Assembly: GCA_910587225.1 (NCBI GenBank)
Contig: CAJULT010000011.1
Coordinates: forward strand, 1-36,556
Reading direction: 5' to 3'
Length of the DNA: 36,556 nucleotides
From: an uncultured Christensenellaceae bacterium
GTDB taxonomy: Bacteria; Bacillota; Clostridia; Christensenellales; UBA1242
Shown here: positions 29,958 through 36,556 of the stretch, one piece after another
Layout of the letters: each line of letters starts with the position of its first letter
Position numbering within the stretch: position 1 is the first letter of the stretch
The notes under the pieces: generated by a model
Seen by the model: only the letters and a program-made list of their open reading frames with translations
Database searches by the model: none
Told to the model about the DNA's origin: nothing
Translations under genes and position numbers: made by a program

Positions 29958-31166
29958 TTATACCTCCTTAATTATCGCCTTGGCACAGGCGTTTGCAGTT
30001 GCAAATGCAATTTGCAAATTGAATCCACCAGTCAAGGCATCGACATCTAAAACTTCACCGATAAAATATAGACCGACTTGCTTTTTACTTTCCATGGTCT
30101 TTGGGTTAACTTCACTCAAGTTCACGCCGCCACTTGTAATAATGCCTGCCTCAATCGGATATAAGCTTTTATATGCAAGCGGAAAATGTTTTAGGTATCC
30201 AAGCAGCGTTCTACGCATAGACGCAGTCACACTGTTCACCTTAACCTCCCCATTTAACCCCGCCTTTTGCAAGAAGAAAGGAACAAGATTTTTAGGTAGA
30301 AGTGTATGCATTACATTTGACAAGTTTTTATTCTTAGCATTTTCAAACTCGCGAAGTAACCGCCCGTCAAGCTGCACTTCGCTAAGCGCTGGCTTAAAGT
30401 CAAGCCAAAGCGAAATCTTTCCTGCTCGGTTTATAAGACTTGACATAGAAAGCACAATGGGCCCTGTTATACCGTCACCTGTAAATAACATTTCCCCGAA
30501 CTGACTTAATTTTTTGCCATCAGCCTCAGCATGCAAAGTCACATTTTTTAGTGCGAGTCCTTCCAGTCCTAAAACATTATCAGCAAGCCTTATAGGAACA
30601 AGTGCCGCTCTGGCTTCAACTACTTCATGCCCAAAAGTGCGCGCAAATTTATATCCACTACCGCAGCTACCAGTTGCCGAATAACTTTTGCCACCAGTAG
30701 CTATTATAACTTTATCAAAAATGTATTTACCTTTTTCGGTTACTACTTTAAATACCTCACTTGAAAATGAAATATCTTTTACTTTTTCATTAAGTTTAAT
30801 CTCACAGCCGCGGCATGACCTTTCCAAAGTTTTTATAACATCACTCGACTTATCACTTGCAGGAAACACACGATTCCCTCTTTCAGTTTTAAGCCTCAAT
30901 CCTCGCTCTTCAAAAAAGTCCATAGTATCTTGTGGTAAAAATGCAGACAAACTACTCATCATAAATTTTTCGCCGCGCACAATGTTTGATAAAAATTCAT
31001 CGCGGTCACAATTATTTGTGAGGTTACAACGCCCCTTGCCAGTTATGTAAAGTTTTTTGCCAAGCTTTTCATTTCCGTCAAAAATAGTGACATCAACATT
31101 TCCCTCTCTTAGCCGCGCTCCCGCAAAAAGACCGGCAGCTCCGCCGCCTATTATCGCTATCTTCAT
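29958..31166 (-). CDS. HI0933/YhiN-family FAD-dependent oxidoreductase (aminoacetone oxidase-like)
   Basis: A 402-residue flavoprotein: FAD-binding IAIIGGGAAGLFAGARL (residues 3-19), KKLYITGKGRCNLTNN (signature of the family), DKVIIATGGKSY, and C-terminal ITSGGVNLSEVNPKTMESK with GEVLDVDALTGGFNLQIA. Members are annotated as aminoacetone oxidase-like enzymes; the physiological reaction is not firmly known. ATG 31166 overlaps the rluB stop as ATGA and follows GAGGGGAGA; the in-frame start at 31214 would lie within rluB and is rejected. Confidence 0.92.
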   Translation of the reverse strand: MKIAIIGGGAAGLFAGARLREGNVDVTIFDGNEKLGKKLYITGKGRCNLTNNCDRDEFLSNIVRGEKFMMSSLSAFLPQDTMDFFEERGLRLKTERGNRVFPASDKSSDVIKTLERSCRGCEIKLNEKVKDISFSSEVFKVVTEKGKYIFDKVIIATGGKSYSATGSCGSGYKFARTFGHEVVEARAALVPIRLADNVLGLEGLALKNVTLHAEADGKKLSQFGEMLFTGDGITGPIVLSMSSLINRAGKISLWLDFKPALSEVQLDGRLLREFENAKNKNLSNVMHTLLPKNLVPFFLQKAGLNGEVKVNSVTASMRRTLLGYLKHFPLAYKSLYPIEAGIITSGGVNLSEVNPKTMESKKQVGLYFIGEVLDVDALTGGFNLQIAFATANACAKAIIKEV

Positions 31167-31870
31167 TCTCCCCTCACAAGAGCCGAAAGTTCGCTCGGCG
31201 TCATATCCCGCCACTCACCTCGTTTAAGTCCGCCTAAAGTCACCTCACCTATGCGCACACGTTTCAAAAGTTTAATAGATCTGCCAATCGCCTCAAACAT
31301 TCTTCGCACCTGACGATTCTGACCTTCATCAATCACAACAGAAACTTTGGTCACTCCATTTTCACAGCTAAGCCATTTTACTCTTGCAGGAGGCATACGC
31401 ACTCCATCCACCACAGCACCTTTTCGCAAAACCGCAAGCTCGCTTTCCTTTAATTCGCCTTCAACATTGACTCGATATTCTTTTTCTATCTGATAGGAAG
31501 GATGCATAACAGCATTTGCGAAATTACCATCGTTTGTAAGCAAAATTAGCCCTTCTGTATCATAGTCAAGTCTACCAACAGAGAAAAGTCGCTCTTCGCA
31601 TTTAACAAGTTCGTAAATCGTTTTACGCCCTCTCTCGTCTTTGGCTGCGCAAGCATATCCTTTCGGTTTGTTAAGTTTTATATACACAAAAGAGGAAGGA
31701 AGTTTAACCTCTTTCCCCTCTACTTTAATTTTGTCCTTTTTCTCGTTGATGATTGTGCCAAGCTCGGTAATAATTTTTCCGTTGACACTAACTTTTCCTT
31801 CTGAAATAAGCGTATCGCATTTACGCCTTGACGCAACCCCACTTCCGCTTAAAAACTTGTTTAATCTCAT
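31163..31870 (-). CDS. rluB: 23S rRNA pseudouridine synthase RluB-type
   Basis: The 235-residue protein has an N-terminal S4 RNA-binding domain (MRLNKFLSGSGVASRRKCDT, VSVNGKII) and an RsuA/RluB/E/F-type catalytic domain with the aspartate motif VGRLDYDTEGLILLTNDG, then MHPSYQIEKEYRV and DEGQNRQVRRMFEAIG. It converts a uridine in large-subunit rRNA to pseudouridine. RluB is chosen by context (next to dac, as in Bacillus dacB-spmA-spmB-ypuL); an RsuA assignment is the alternative. No ribosome binding site stronger than GTAAGC... can be seen in the 9 bases after dac. Confidence 0.9.
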   Translation of the reverse strand: MRLNKFLSGSGVASRRKCDTLISEGKVSVNGKIITELGTIINEKKDKIKVEGKEVKLPSSFVYIKLNKPKGYACAAKDERGRKTIYELVKCEERLFSVGRLDYDTEGLILLTNDGNFANAVMHPSYQIEKEYRVNVEGELKESELAVLRKGAVVDGVRMPPARVKWLSCENGVTKVSVVIDEGQNRQVRRMFEAIGRSIKLLKRVRIGEVTLGGLKRGEWRDMTPSELSALVRGE

Positions 31871-31879
31871 TACATTTGC

Positions 31880-33025
31880 TTACCATTTTTTAAATATATC
31901 CTTTAACGACTCAAAAATGGTATTTCCCCTTACTTCTTCCATTGTATATAATTTTTGAGAAAATAGCAAGTCATTAGCAAAGTAAATTGAAACTTCTCCT
32001 ACTTCCTGCCCATTTTTTATTGGACAGGCAAGGCTTTTTGGCTGTTTGTAAATATAAGCTATCTTTTCGCGTTCTCCCTTCTTTAAAGGATAGAAAAACT
32101 TTTCACGCGTTCCCACTTCTACAAATTCCTTTCGTCCACCTTCTACTTTAACAAATTTATTGTAATCATACCCCTCAGTAAGATCAACCAGTTTATATTC
32201 TTCAAAGCCGCGTTCTAGAAGTTGGGCGCACTCTTCAAACATAGGCCCACAGTTTAAAACAACGCATACAAGTTGCATTCCGTCCCGTTCACAACTTGAT
32301 ACAAGACAGCGCCCCGCATCGTCAGTAAAACCTGTTTTAACTCCATTACAGCCCTCTAAACTATTTAATAGACGGTTCTTATTTTTTAAATATCGTGTTT
32401 TGCCGTCAGTATTGACAATCTTAGTATTTTTGGTTGACACTATCTCTTTAAATGTGTCATTTGAAAGTGCATAACTAGTAATAAGCGCAAGGTCATACGC
32501 AGTGGTATAATGCCCCTTAGCATCTAATCCATGAGTGTTGGCAAAGTGCGAATTTTTAGCTCCTATTTTTTGAGCGGTCTGGTTCATAAGCTCCACAAAT
32601 TTTGCCGCACTGCCGCTTACTCTCTCACCAATAGCAACTGAGGCGTCATTTCCGCTTACAAGCATAAGCCCATAAAGAAGGTCGCGTACACTCATTGCTT
32701 CCTCTTTTCGAAGATAGATGCTTGTTCCGCTAATTCCCACCGACTTTGGTGAAATAACAAACTTTTCATCAAGGTCAGCGCAGTTTTCGATAGCTGTTAT
32801 CGCAGTCATAATTTTAGTTGTGCTTGCCATGGGAAGTTGCGCATTTTGATTTTTAGAATATAGCACTCTGCCACTTCCCGCCTCCATGGTACACATGGCT
32901 TTTGCTGAGCTGTATACTTCTGCTCCCGCAGCCATTGTTGCTCCCGATGCAACTAAGAATATTCCAAATGCAGAAGCTGCAAGCATCATAATGAGCATAA
33001 CACCTGCAATGATTTTAGTTTTCAC
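31880..33025 (-). CDS. D-alanyl-D-alanine carboxypeptidase, spore-associated (DacF/DacB type)
   Basis: A 381-residue class C low-mass penicillin-binding protein that removes the terminal D-Ala from peptidoglycan stems. A signal peptide (AGVMLIMMLAASAFG) precedes the serine motif ASTTKIMTAI (S-x-x-K), VSGNDASVAIG (S-G-N) and VKTGFTDDAG (K-T-G). A C-terminal beta domain follows (about 270-350). The genes around it (ytfJ and gpr upstream, rluB downstream) point to a spore cortex role like DacB or DacF. GTG 33025 is preferred: AGGAG lies 7 bases upstream and the overlap with ytfJ is 11 bases. ATG 33052 is possible. Confidence 0.9.
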   Translation of the reverse strand: MKTKIIAGVMLIMMLAASAFGIFLVASGATMAAGAEVYSSAKAMCTMEAGSGRVLYSKNQNAQLPMASTTKIMTAITAIENCADLDEKFVISPKSVGISGTSIYLRKEEAMSVRDLLYGLMLVSGNDASVAIGERVSGSAAKFVELMNQTAQKIGAKNSHFANTHGLDAKGHYTTAYDLALITSYALSNDTFKEIVSTKNTKIVNTDGKTRYLKNKNRLLNSLEGCNGVKTGFTDDAGRCLVSSCERDGMQLVCVVLNCGPMFEECAQLLERGFEEYKLVDLTEGYDYNKFVKVEGGRKEFVEVGTREKFFYPLKKGEREKIAYIYKQPKSLACPIKNGQEVGEVSIYFANDLLFSQKLYTMEEVRGNTIFESLKDIFKKW

Positions 33026-33419
33026 TTTCCTGCTCCTCAGTCTTTGTTTCATTTTCCTTCGCTATAATCGAGTTAACAAGATTTAATATGGTCTGATAAA
33101 GGGACTTGTTTTCAACATTAACAAATTTAATCTCGCCCTCTGTTTCGATTAAAAACCCGACAGGTGTTACGCTCATACCACCGCTAGAACCGCCGGCCAT
33201 AGGATAGTGATTAGCAACTCGCCTAGCCGAAAGGTCTGCATACTCACCGCCACCCACAACATAACCAACAGTAACTTTTGAAATTGGAATAATTGTTGTT
33301 CCGTCAGCAGTACGCACCTGATCGCCAATAACAGTGCTGCTGTCGACTATTGTTTTTATTTTATCCATAGCCCCGTCTATTAAAGATGCTATTGTTTCGT
33401 TCTTAGTATAAATTTTCAT
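33015..33419 (-). CDS. ytfJ: Spore protein YtfJ (GerW family)
   Basis: The 134-residue protein has GDQVRTADGTTIIPISKVTV then VGGGEY, GGSSGGMSVTPVGFLI and a charged C-terminus. These Gly-rich motifs are diagnostic of YtfJ/GerW, a forespore protein required for normal germination with L-alanine in Bacillus, whose biochemical role is unknown. ATG 33419 overlaps the stop of the DUF2953 gene (ATGA), the same ytfI-ytfJ pairing as in Bacillus, which supports both calls. Confidence 0.93.
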   Translation of the reverse strand: MKIYTKNETIASLIDGAMDKIKTIVDSSTVIGDQVRTADGTTIIPISKVTVGYVVGGGEYADLSARRVANHYPMAGGSSGGMSVTPVGFLIETEGEIKFVNVENKSLYQTILNLVNSIIAKENETKTEEQESEN

Positions 33420-33976
33420 TTACTGCCTCCTTTTGACAATCTTTTAATTAGAATAACCGACATGATAAGAGAATATACAACGTCTACCAAAGAAATACTG
33501 ACCGTTCCCTTTCCTGCAAACTCAAACACTTCTCGGTTGTAAGATATGGTATCATAGACGCCCATTGATGCGGTCGGTCGCCTATTTTTAAGGTTAGTGA
33601 AATAAACTAAAAGTGCGTTATTTATAAAACCACCAACCATAGCAGAACGAAAAGCATCCCCAAGACCGAGATTATAAAAAACAAACAATTCTTTCACTCT
33701 CGCTTTGTCGCGAAGCTGTTCCTTAAAAATCTTAATTACTACAAGCTGACGCGGGTCAAACTCAAACTCTTTTATTTTTCGCTGCTTTTTATTTTTGAGT
33801 AAGATATAGCCCTTCTTTATTTCGTAGATATAGTACCTTACTTTTATCTTGAATAGAAAAAGACAAATAACGCCGCTTAACGTGCTTAGGTCAAAAGTCG
33901 CCCTAAGACTAATTTTAAGCGGAAAAATACATATTAAAATTATCGCGGCTGGAATTAGATAATATAACGGATGCAT
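33416..33976 (-). CDS. DUF2953 membrane protein (YtfI-like)
   Basis: A 186-residue protein with one N-terminal membrane segment (YYLIPAAIILICIFPL), a beta strand-rich segment (ISLRATFDLSTLSGVICLFL), a very basic stretch (KKGYILLKNKKQRKIKE), and GLGDAFRSAMVGGFINNALL plus a C-terminal hydrophobic helix. Match to DUF2953/YtfI rests on these and on the overlap with ytfJ. Function unknown; likely sporulation-linked. I see no clear ribosome binding site before ATG 33976; the gpr stop is 27 bases upstream. Confidence 0.75.
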   Translation of the reverse strand: MHPLYYLIPAAIILICIFPLKISLRATFDLSTLSGVICLFLFKIKVRYYIYEIKKGYILLKNKKQRKIKEFEFDPRQLVVIKIFKEQLRDKARVKELFVFYNLGLGDAFRSAMVGGFINNALLVYFTNLKNRRPTASMGVYDTISYNREVFEFAGKGTVSISLVDVVYSLIMSVILIKRLSKGGSK

Positions 33977-34003
33977 ACAAAGATTGTTTGCGTTTTTATC
34001 ATT

Positions 34004-34759
34004 TTAATTCATAAGGACGCTATCAAGCGCTTTTGAAATTATATACACCATGGCGTCAAGCCCGTCATGAATGTCTTTTGGGGCAAGAAGCAAACCTTTA
34101 TCCGCCTTGTCAGTAAGGGCTGAGGCAAAAATCATAAATGGTACGCCTATTGAAATGCAGGGCACTCCCATCTCATTTTCGTTGATTGCAATTCCCCCTC
34201 GCCCAACGCCACTTCCGGGAGTAAGCCCTGAAGATGAAAGTTGAATTGAACCACCAAGCCGCGATAGACTATTTGACGCAAGTGCATCAATCAGCACAAT
34301 GCAATCTGGTTTGCAGCCCTCTTTAATGTACTTAACATAGTCGGCAGTATTAATATTCGTGTTCGCCTCAATATTCGGACAGATTTTTAAAAGGTTATCA
34401 TTTGCATAGCCCATAGCCCTTACAACCTTACTTCCTAGGCAGTCAGCAAGTATTTCAGGGTTGCCTAGCCCCACTATTAAAAATTTACTTTTGCGCTCTA
34501 ACGATAAATCATCCAAAAGCCTTAGTAGGCAATTTTTTGTTATCTCATAAAAATAGTCGCAAGCATCAATTCCTTCGTCTAAAAGAGTGGGCGCGTTGAT
34601 AATAAAATACTCACCCTTATCAAGCGTGCCACCGTCATCCACTCTCATGTAAGCAAGCTGCCCATTAAACTTATCAAGCTTTTTGACGGTATAGCCATAG
34701 TTTGCTAAATCCTCACCACATTCATCAATCAAATCATACATGTTTTTTATTTTAAACAT
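34004..34759 (-). CDS. gpr: Germination protease Gpr, compact form
   Basis: A 251-residue aspartic-type protease that degrades small acid-soluble spore proteins at germination. Conserved segments are FLIVGLGNPEILADCLGSKV, PDCIVLIDALASNSLSRLG, SSSGLTPGSGVGRGG and MGVPCISIGVPFMI. It is clearly shorter than Bacillus Gpr (about 370 residues): the N-terminal propeptide and the C-terminal domain appear reduced. No ribosome binding site is evident upstream of ATG 34759. It heads the gpr-DUF2953-ytfJ-dac-rluB run and is divergent from rpsT with 81 bases between start codons. Confidence 0.9.
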   Translation of the reverse strand: MFKIKNMYDLIDECGEDLANYGYTVKKLDKFNGQLAYMRVDDGGTLDKGEYFIINAPTLLDEGIDACDYFYEITKNCLLRLLDDLSLERKSKFLIVGLGNPEILADCLGSKVVRAMGYANDNLLKICPNIEANTNINTADYVKYIKEGCKPDCIVLIDALASNSLSRLGGSIQLSSSGLTPGSGVGRGGIAINENEMGVPCISIGVPFMIFASALTDKADKGLLLAPKDIHDGLDAMVYIISKALDSVLMN

Positions 34760-34783
34760 TTTATATATTTTTATTTATTTTGC

Positions 34784-34812
34784 TTGCAATTTAAAATTCT
34801 TTATGTTATACT
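34784..34812 (+). promoter_or_regulatory. Sigma-A promoter of rpsT
   Basis: TTGCAA (34784-34789), 17-base spacer and TATACT (34807-34812), 28 bases before ATG 34841. Confidence 0.75.
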
Positions 34813-34840
34813 GCAAGAGAATTTTATTAAGGAGTGAAAT

Positions 34841-35113
34841 ATGCCACAGATTAAATCAGCTGAAAAAAGAGTAAAAATTATTGAAAAGAAAACTGCTCAA
34901 AATAAAGCCATTAAATCTAAAATTGCAACCTATGCTAAAAAATTTAAGTTGGCTGTTGCAAATAAAGATGCTATGGCAGCAGAAGTTGCATATAACGATG
35001 TTGTTTCACTTATGGATAGCGCAGCAAGAGAAAATGTTATTCATGCAAATAGCGCTCGCCGCAAGAAAGCACACTATGCAAAAATGCTTGATGACATAAA
35101 AAAAGCAAAATAG
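34841..35113 (+). CDS. rpsT: 30S ribosomal protein S20
   Basis: The 90-residue basic helical protein reads MPQIKSAEKRVKIIEKKTAQ at the start and ends VIHANSARRKKAHYAKML. S20 binds 16S rRNA and is a primary assembly protein of the small subunit. Length and motifs (KSAxKR, ARRKS/AHYAK) fit. AAGGAG lies 6 bases before the ATG. It is transcribed alone from its own promoter to a strong terminator. Confidence 0.97.
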   Translation: MPQIKSAEKRVKIIEKKTAQNKAIKSKIATYAKKFKLAVANKDAMAAEVAYNDVVSLMDSAARENVIHANSARRKKAHYAKMLDDIKKAK

Positions 35114-35117
35114 TAAA

Positions 35118-35139
35118 AGAGGGCGTCGCCCTCTTTTTT
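35118..35139 (+). terminator. Terminator of rpsT
   Basis: AGAGGGC pairs with GCCCTCT (3-base loop), followed by five T residues. Confidence 0.93.
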
Positions 35140-35168
35140 AATGAACAATTTAAAAAATGAAAAGTTTA

Positions 35169-35193
35169 AAAAAGCGGCAATGCCGCTTTTTTA
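35169..35193. terminator. Second, bidirectional hairpin between rpsT and hpf
   Basis: AAAAAAGCGGC pairs with GCCGCTTTTTT around AAT, giving a T run on both strands. It backs up the rpsT and hpf terminators. Confidence 0.8.
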
Positions 35194-35199
35194 TTTGCA

Positions 35200-35239
35200 A
35201 GATATAGTATTATGCAACGCATAATAGCCTCAATATATG
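35200..35239. repeat. Palindromic intergenic repeat, copy B
   Basis: Contains ATTATGC, the inverted repeat TATTAT-GCAACG-ATAATA, and TAGCCTCAATATAT, the last identical over 14 bases to copy A read on the minus strand. It lies between the rpsT/hpf terminators. Confidence 0.55.
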
Positions 35240-35240
35240 T

Positions 35241-35268
35241 AAAAAACGGCCATTGGCCGCTTTTTTTA
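35241..35268 (-). terminator. Terminator of hpf
   Basis: CGGCC and GGCCG around ATT with a T run on the minus strand (and also on the plus strand); it overlaps the hpf stop codon. Confidence 0.88.
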
Positions 35269-35799
35269 ATATTTAAGATTTATAAGTCCAAACTTACCAT
35301 CTTTTCTACGATAAATAATATTTACTTTCCCCGTCTCCGCATTTAAAAATACATAGAAGTCATGTCCAAGACGCTCAATAGCAAACCTTGCATCGTCTAC
35401 AAGCATAGGGTCAAGATCAAATGTTTTTGACTTGTAAATTGCTGGAAGCTCTTCAGGTTCATCCTGCAAAAATTCAAATGGAAGAACCGTCATATCTTTT
35501 ACTTTTTTCTTCTTGTCGTTACGCTTGCCAGCGGCACGAACTATTTGCTTTTCAAGCTTTGGAAGAGCAAGGTCAATATTGTCATACATATTGCCGCTTA
35601 CTACTTCGCTGCGGTAAAGGTAACCTTTTGCCTTCAAGGTAATTTCAAGTTTCTCTTGCTTTGCCTGTTTGCTGCAAACAACCTTAACGCTTACATCTTC
35701 GTCAAAGTATTTATCAAGTCTTGTAAGTTTTTCTTCAATAATTTTTCTAAATCTTTGAGCGGCTTTATATCCAACCCTTTCATTAATTTCTATTTTCAT
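35266..35799 (-). CDS. hpf: Long-form ribosome hibernation promoting factor
   Basis: The 177-residue protein has an N-terminal S30AE/RaiA domain (MKIEINERVGYKAAQRFRKI, LDKYFDEDVSVKVV, LEITLKAKGYLYRSE, NMYDNIDLALPKLEKQI), a basic linker, and a C-terminal dimerisation domain (KSKTFDLDPMLVDDARFAIE, HDFYVFLNAETGKVNIIYRR, GLINLKY). Long HPF joins 70S ribosomes into inactive 100S dimers in stationary phase. AGGAGG precedes ATG 35799, and TATAAT at 35822-35817 with a weak TTGGAG at 17 bases suggests its own promoter. Confidence 0.95.
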   Translation of the reverse strand: MKIEINERVGYKAAQRFRKIIEEKLTRLDKYFDEDVSVKVVCSKQAKQEKLEITLKAKGYLYRSEVVSGNMYDNIDLALPKLEKQIVRAAGKRNDKKKKVKDMTVLPFEFLQDEPEELPAIYKSKTFDLDPMLVDDARFAIERLGHDFYVFLNAETGKVNIIYRRKDGKFGLINLKY

Positions 35800-35846
35800 A
35801 TTAACCTCCTAACTTCATTATATCAAATCTTTAAAAATTCTCCAAA

Positions 35847-36556
35847 TCATTCACTATCAAAAGTTAGTCCTTTTTCATTTGCATCTATTATTACTGCTCC
35901 GCTATCTTTAAGTTGTCCGAGTAAAATTTTCTCTGCTATCTGATCTTCAATTTCCTGCTGAATATATCTTTTAAGTGGCCGAGCGCCATATTCAAGATTC
36001 GAGCCATGCGAAACAATATATTCAAGCGCCTCTTCGGTGAGTTTGATTGAAAGGTTACGCTCTTTCAATCTTTTATTGATATTAGAAATAAGAATTTTAG
36101 CAATCTTAATAAGGTCGCTTTGAGTAAGCGTATCAAAGATACAAATCACATCAATACGGTTTACAAGTTCAGGCTTAAATTTGCGTTTCAGAGCGTCCAT
36201 ATAAATCTTCTTACTATCAACCTGCTCTTCTTCCCCTTCACCAAAGCCGAGGCTCTTACGCTGCTTTGCGACCTCGTTTGCGCCAAGGTTGCTAGTCATA
36301 ATTATAATGGTGTTTTTAAAGCTTACCGTTCTTCCCTGTCCGTCTGTAAGTCTTCCGTCATCCAAGATTTGAAGAAGTGAGTTAAGCACATCTGGATGCG
36401 CCTTTTCAATCTCATCAAAGAGAACGACGCTATATGGCTTGCGGCGAATTTGTTCGGTCAGTTGTCCGCCTTCGTCAAAGCCTACATAGCCCGGAGGCGC
36501 ACCAATGAGTTTAGATACGGTATGACTCTCCATATATTCACTCATATCGATACGTA
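35847..36556 (-). CDS. Clp ATPase (ClpC/ClpB), C-terminal part only
   Basis: The reading frame is open to the right edge (236 codons visible, beginning RIDMSEYMESHTVSKLIG), so the start lies outside. It is the end of the second AAA+ module: GAPPGYVGFDEGGQLTEQIR (pore-loop region), SVVLFDEIEKAHPDV (Walker B), IIMTSNLGANEVA (sensor 1), FKPELVNRID, and GARPLKRYIQQEIED (sensor 2 and D2-small domain). These hexameric unfoldases feed ClpP or reactivate aggregates. The short C-terminal extension is compatible with ClpC, but ClpB cannot be excluded without the N-terminal and middle domains. Confidence 0.9.
   Translation of the reverse strand, partial: RIDMSEYMESHTVSKLIGAPPGYVGFDEGGQLTEQIRRKPYSVVLFDEIEKAHPDVLNSLLQILDDGRLTDGQGRTVSFKNTIIIMTSNLGANEVAKQRKSLGFGEGEEEQVDSKKIYMDALKRKFKPELVNRIDVICIFDTLTQSDLIKIAKILISNINKRLKERNLSIKLTEEALEYIVSHGSNLEYGARPLKRYIQQEIEDQIAEKILLGQLKDSGAVIIDANEKGLTFDSE

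Noticed and set aside
34760..34840. Forespore sigma-F/G promoter for gpr
   Set aside because: A GTATA exists on the minus strand but no matching -10 element occurs at 14-17 bases, so I do not call it.

Overview
The window is AT-rich, low-GC DNA from an endospore-forming Firmicute, most likely an uncultured member of class Clostridia. The evidence is a set of spore-specific genes (spoIIAA-spoIIAB-sigF, spoVAC-AD-AE, yunB, gpr, ytfJ/gerW and a spore-type D,D-carboxypeptidase), a dnaG-rpoD pair, AGGAGG-type ribosome binding sites, sigma-A promoters, and a clostridial-type meso-diaminopimelate dehydrogenase. I cannot place the genus from sequence alone. Most genes lie on the minus strand.

Layout. 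1-1261: start of a secreted Listeria/Bacteroides-repeat protein that runs off the left edge, with a G8 tract in the spacer of one of its two promoters. 1262-4797: zinc-ribbon protein, rpoD and dnaG. 4904-11370: sporulation block (yunB, the spoVA operon and the spoIIA operon), interrupted by two plus-strand genes for an Asn/Tyr-rich lipoprotein and a WG-repeat-like protein. 11511-12342: a short deoxyribosyltransferase-like protein and a YwgA-like protein. 12393-13172: six minus-strand tRNAs (Tyr, Thr, Phe, Asp, Met, Pro). 13341-16542: a DUF2207 membrane protein, then divergently a tRNA-Pro(CGG), cupin and SDR unit. 16602-21414: cmk, a three-domain ligD, an ATP-grasp protein and an unknown protein. 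21466-24741: an ABC exporter with a 17-codon leader ORF, divergent from a family-4 glycosyltransferase; both carry G9 tracts. 24777-28256: ddh, Nudix, a frameshifted nitroreductase, a nucleotidase-like HAD protein, tRNA-Thr(CGT) and several very small ORFs. 28269-31870: S1-domain protein, plsC, HI0933-family flavoprotein and rluB. 31880-34759: dac, ytfJ, DUF2953 protein and gpr. 34841-36556: rpsT, hpf and the C-terminal part of a ClpC/ClpB ATPase.

How the genes fit together. The spoIIA operon sets forespore sigma-F activity. SpoVA proteins move dipicolinic acid into the spore, YtfJ and Gpr act in or on the forespore and during germination, and the D,D-carboxypeptidase trims peptidoglycan. rpoD, dnaG, rpsT, hpf, cmk, plsC and rluB are housekeeping genes.

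The most unusual signals are three G8-G9 homopolymers with shared flanks: one in a promoter spacer of a surface protein, one in a 5' leader of an ABC exporter, and one inside a glycosyltransferase reading frame. They look like contingency (phase-variation) tracts, and two of them form an inverted repeat around a divergent promoter region. A dispersed family of small palindromic intergenic repeats, a leader-peptide ORF, a ddh ribosome binding site buried in a terminator-like hairpin, and a candidate leaderless mRNA are also recorded.
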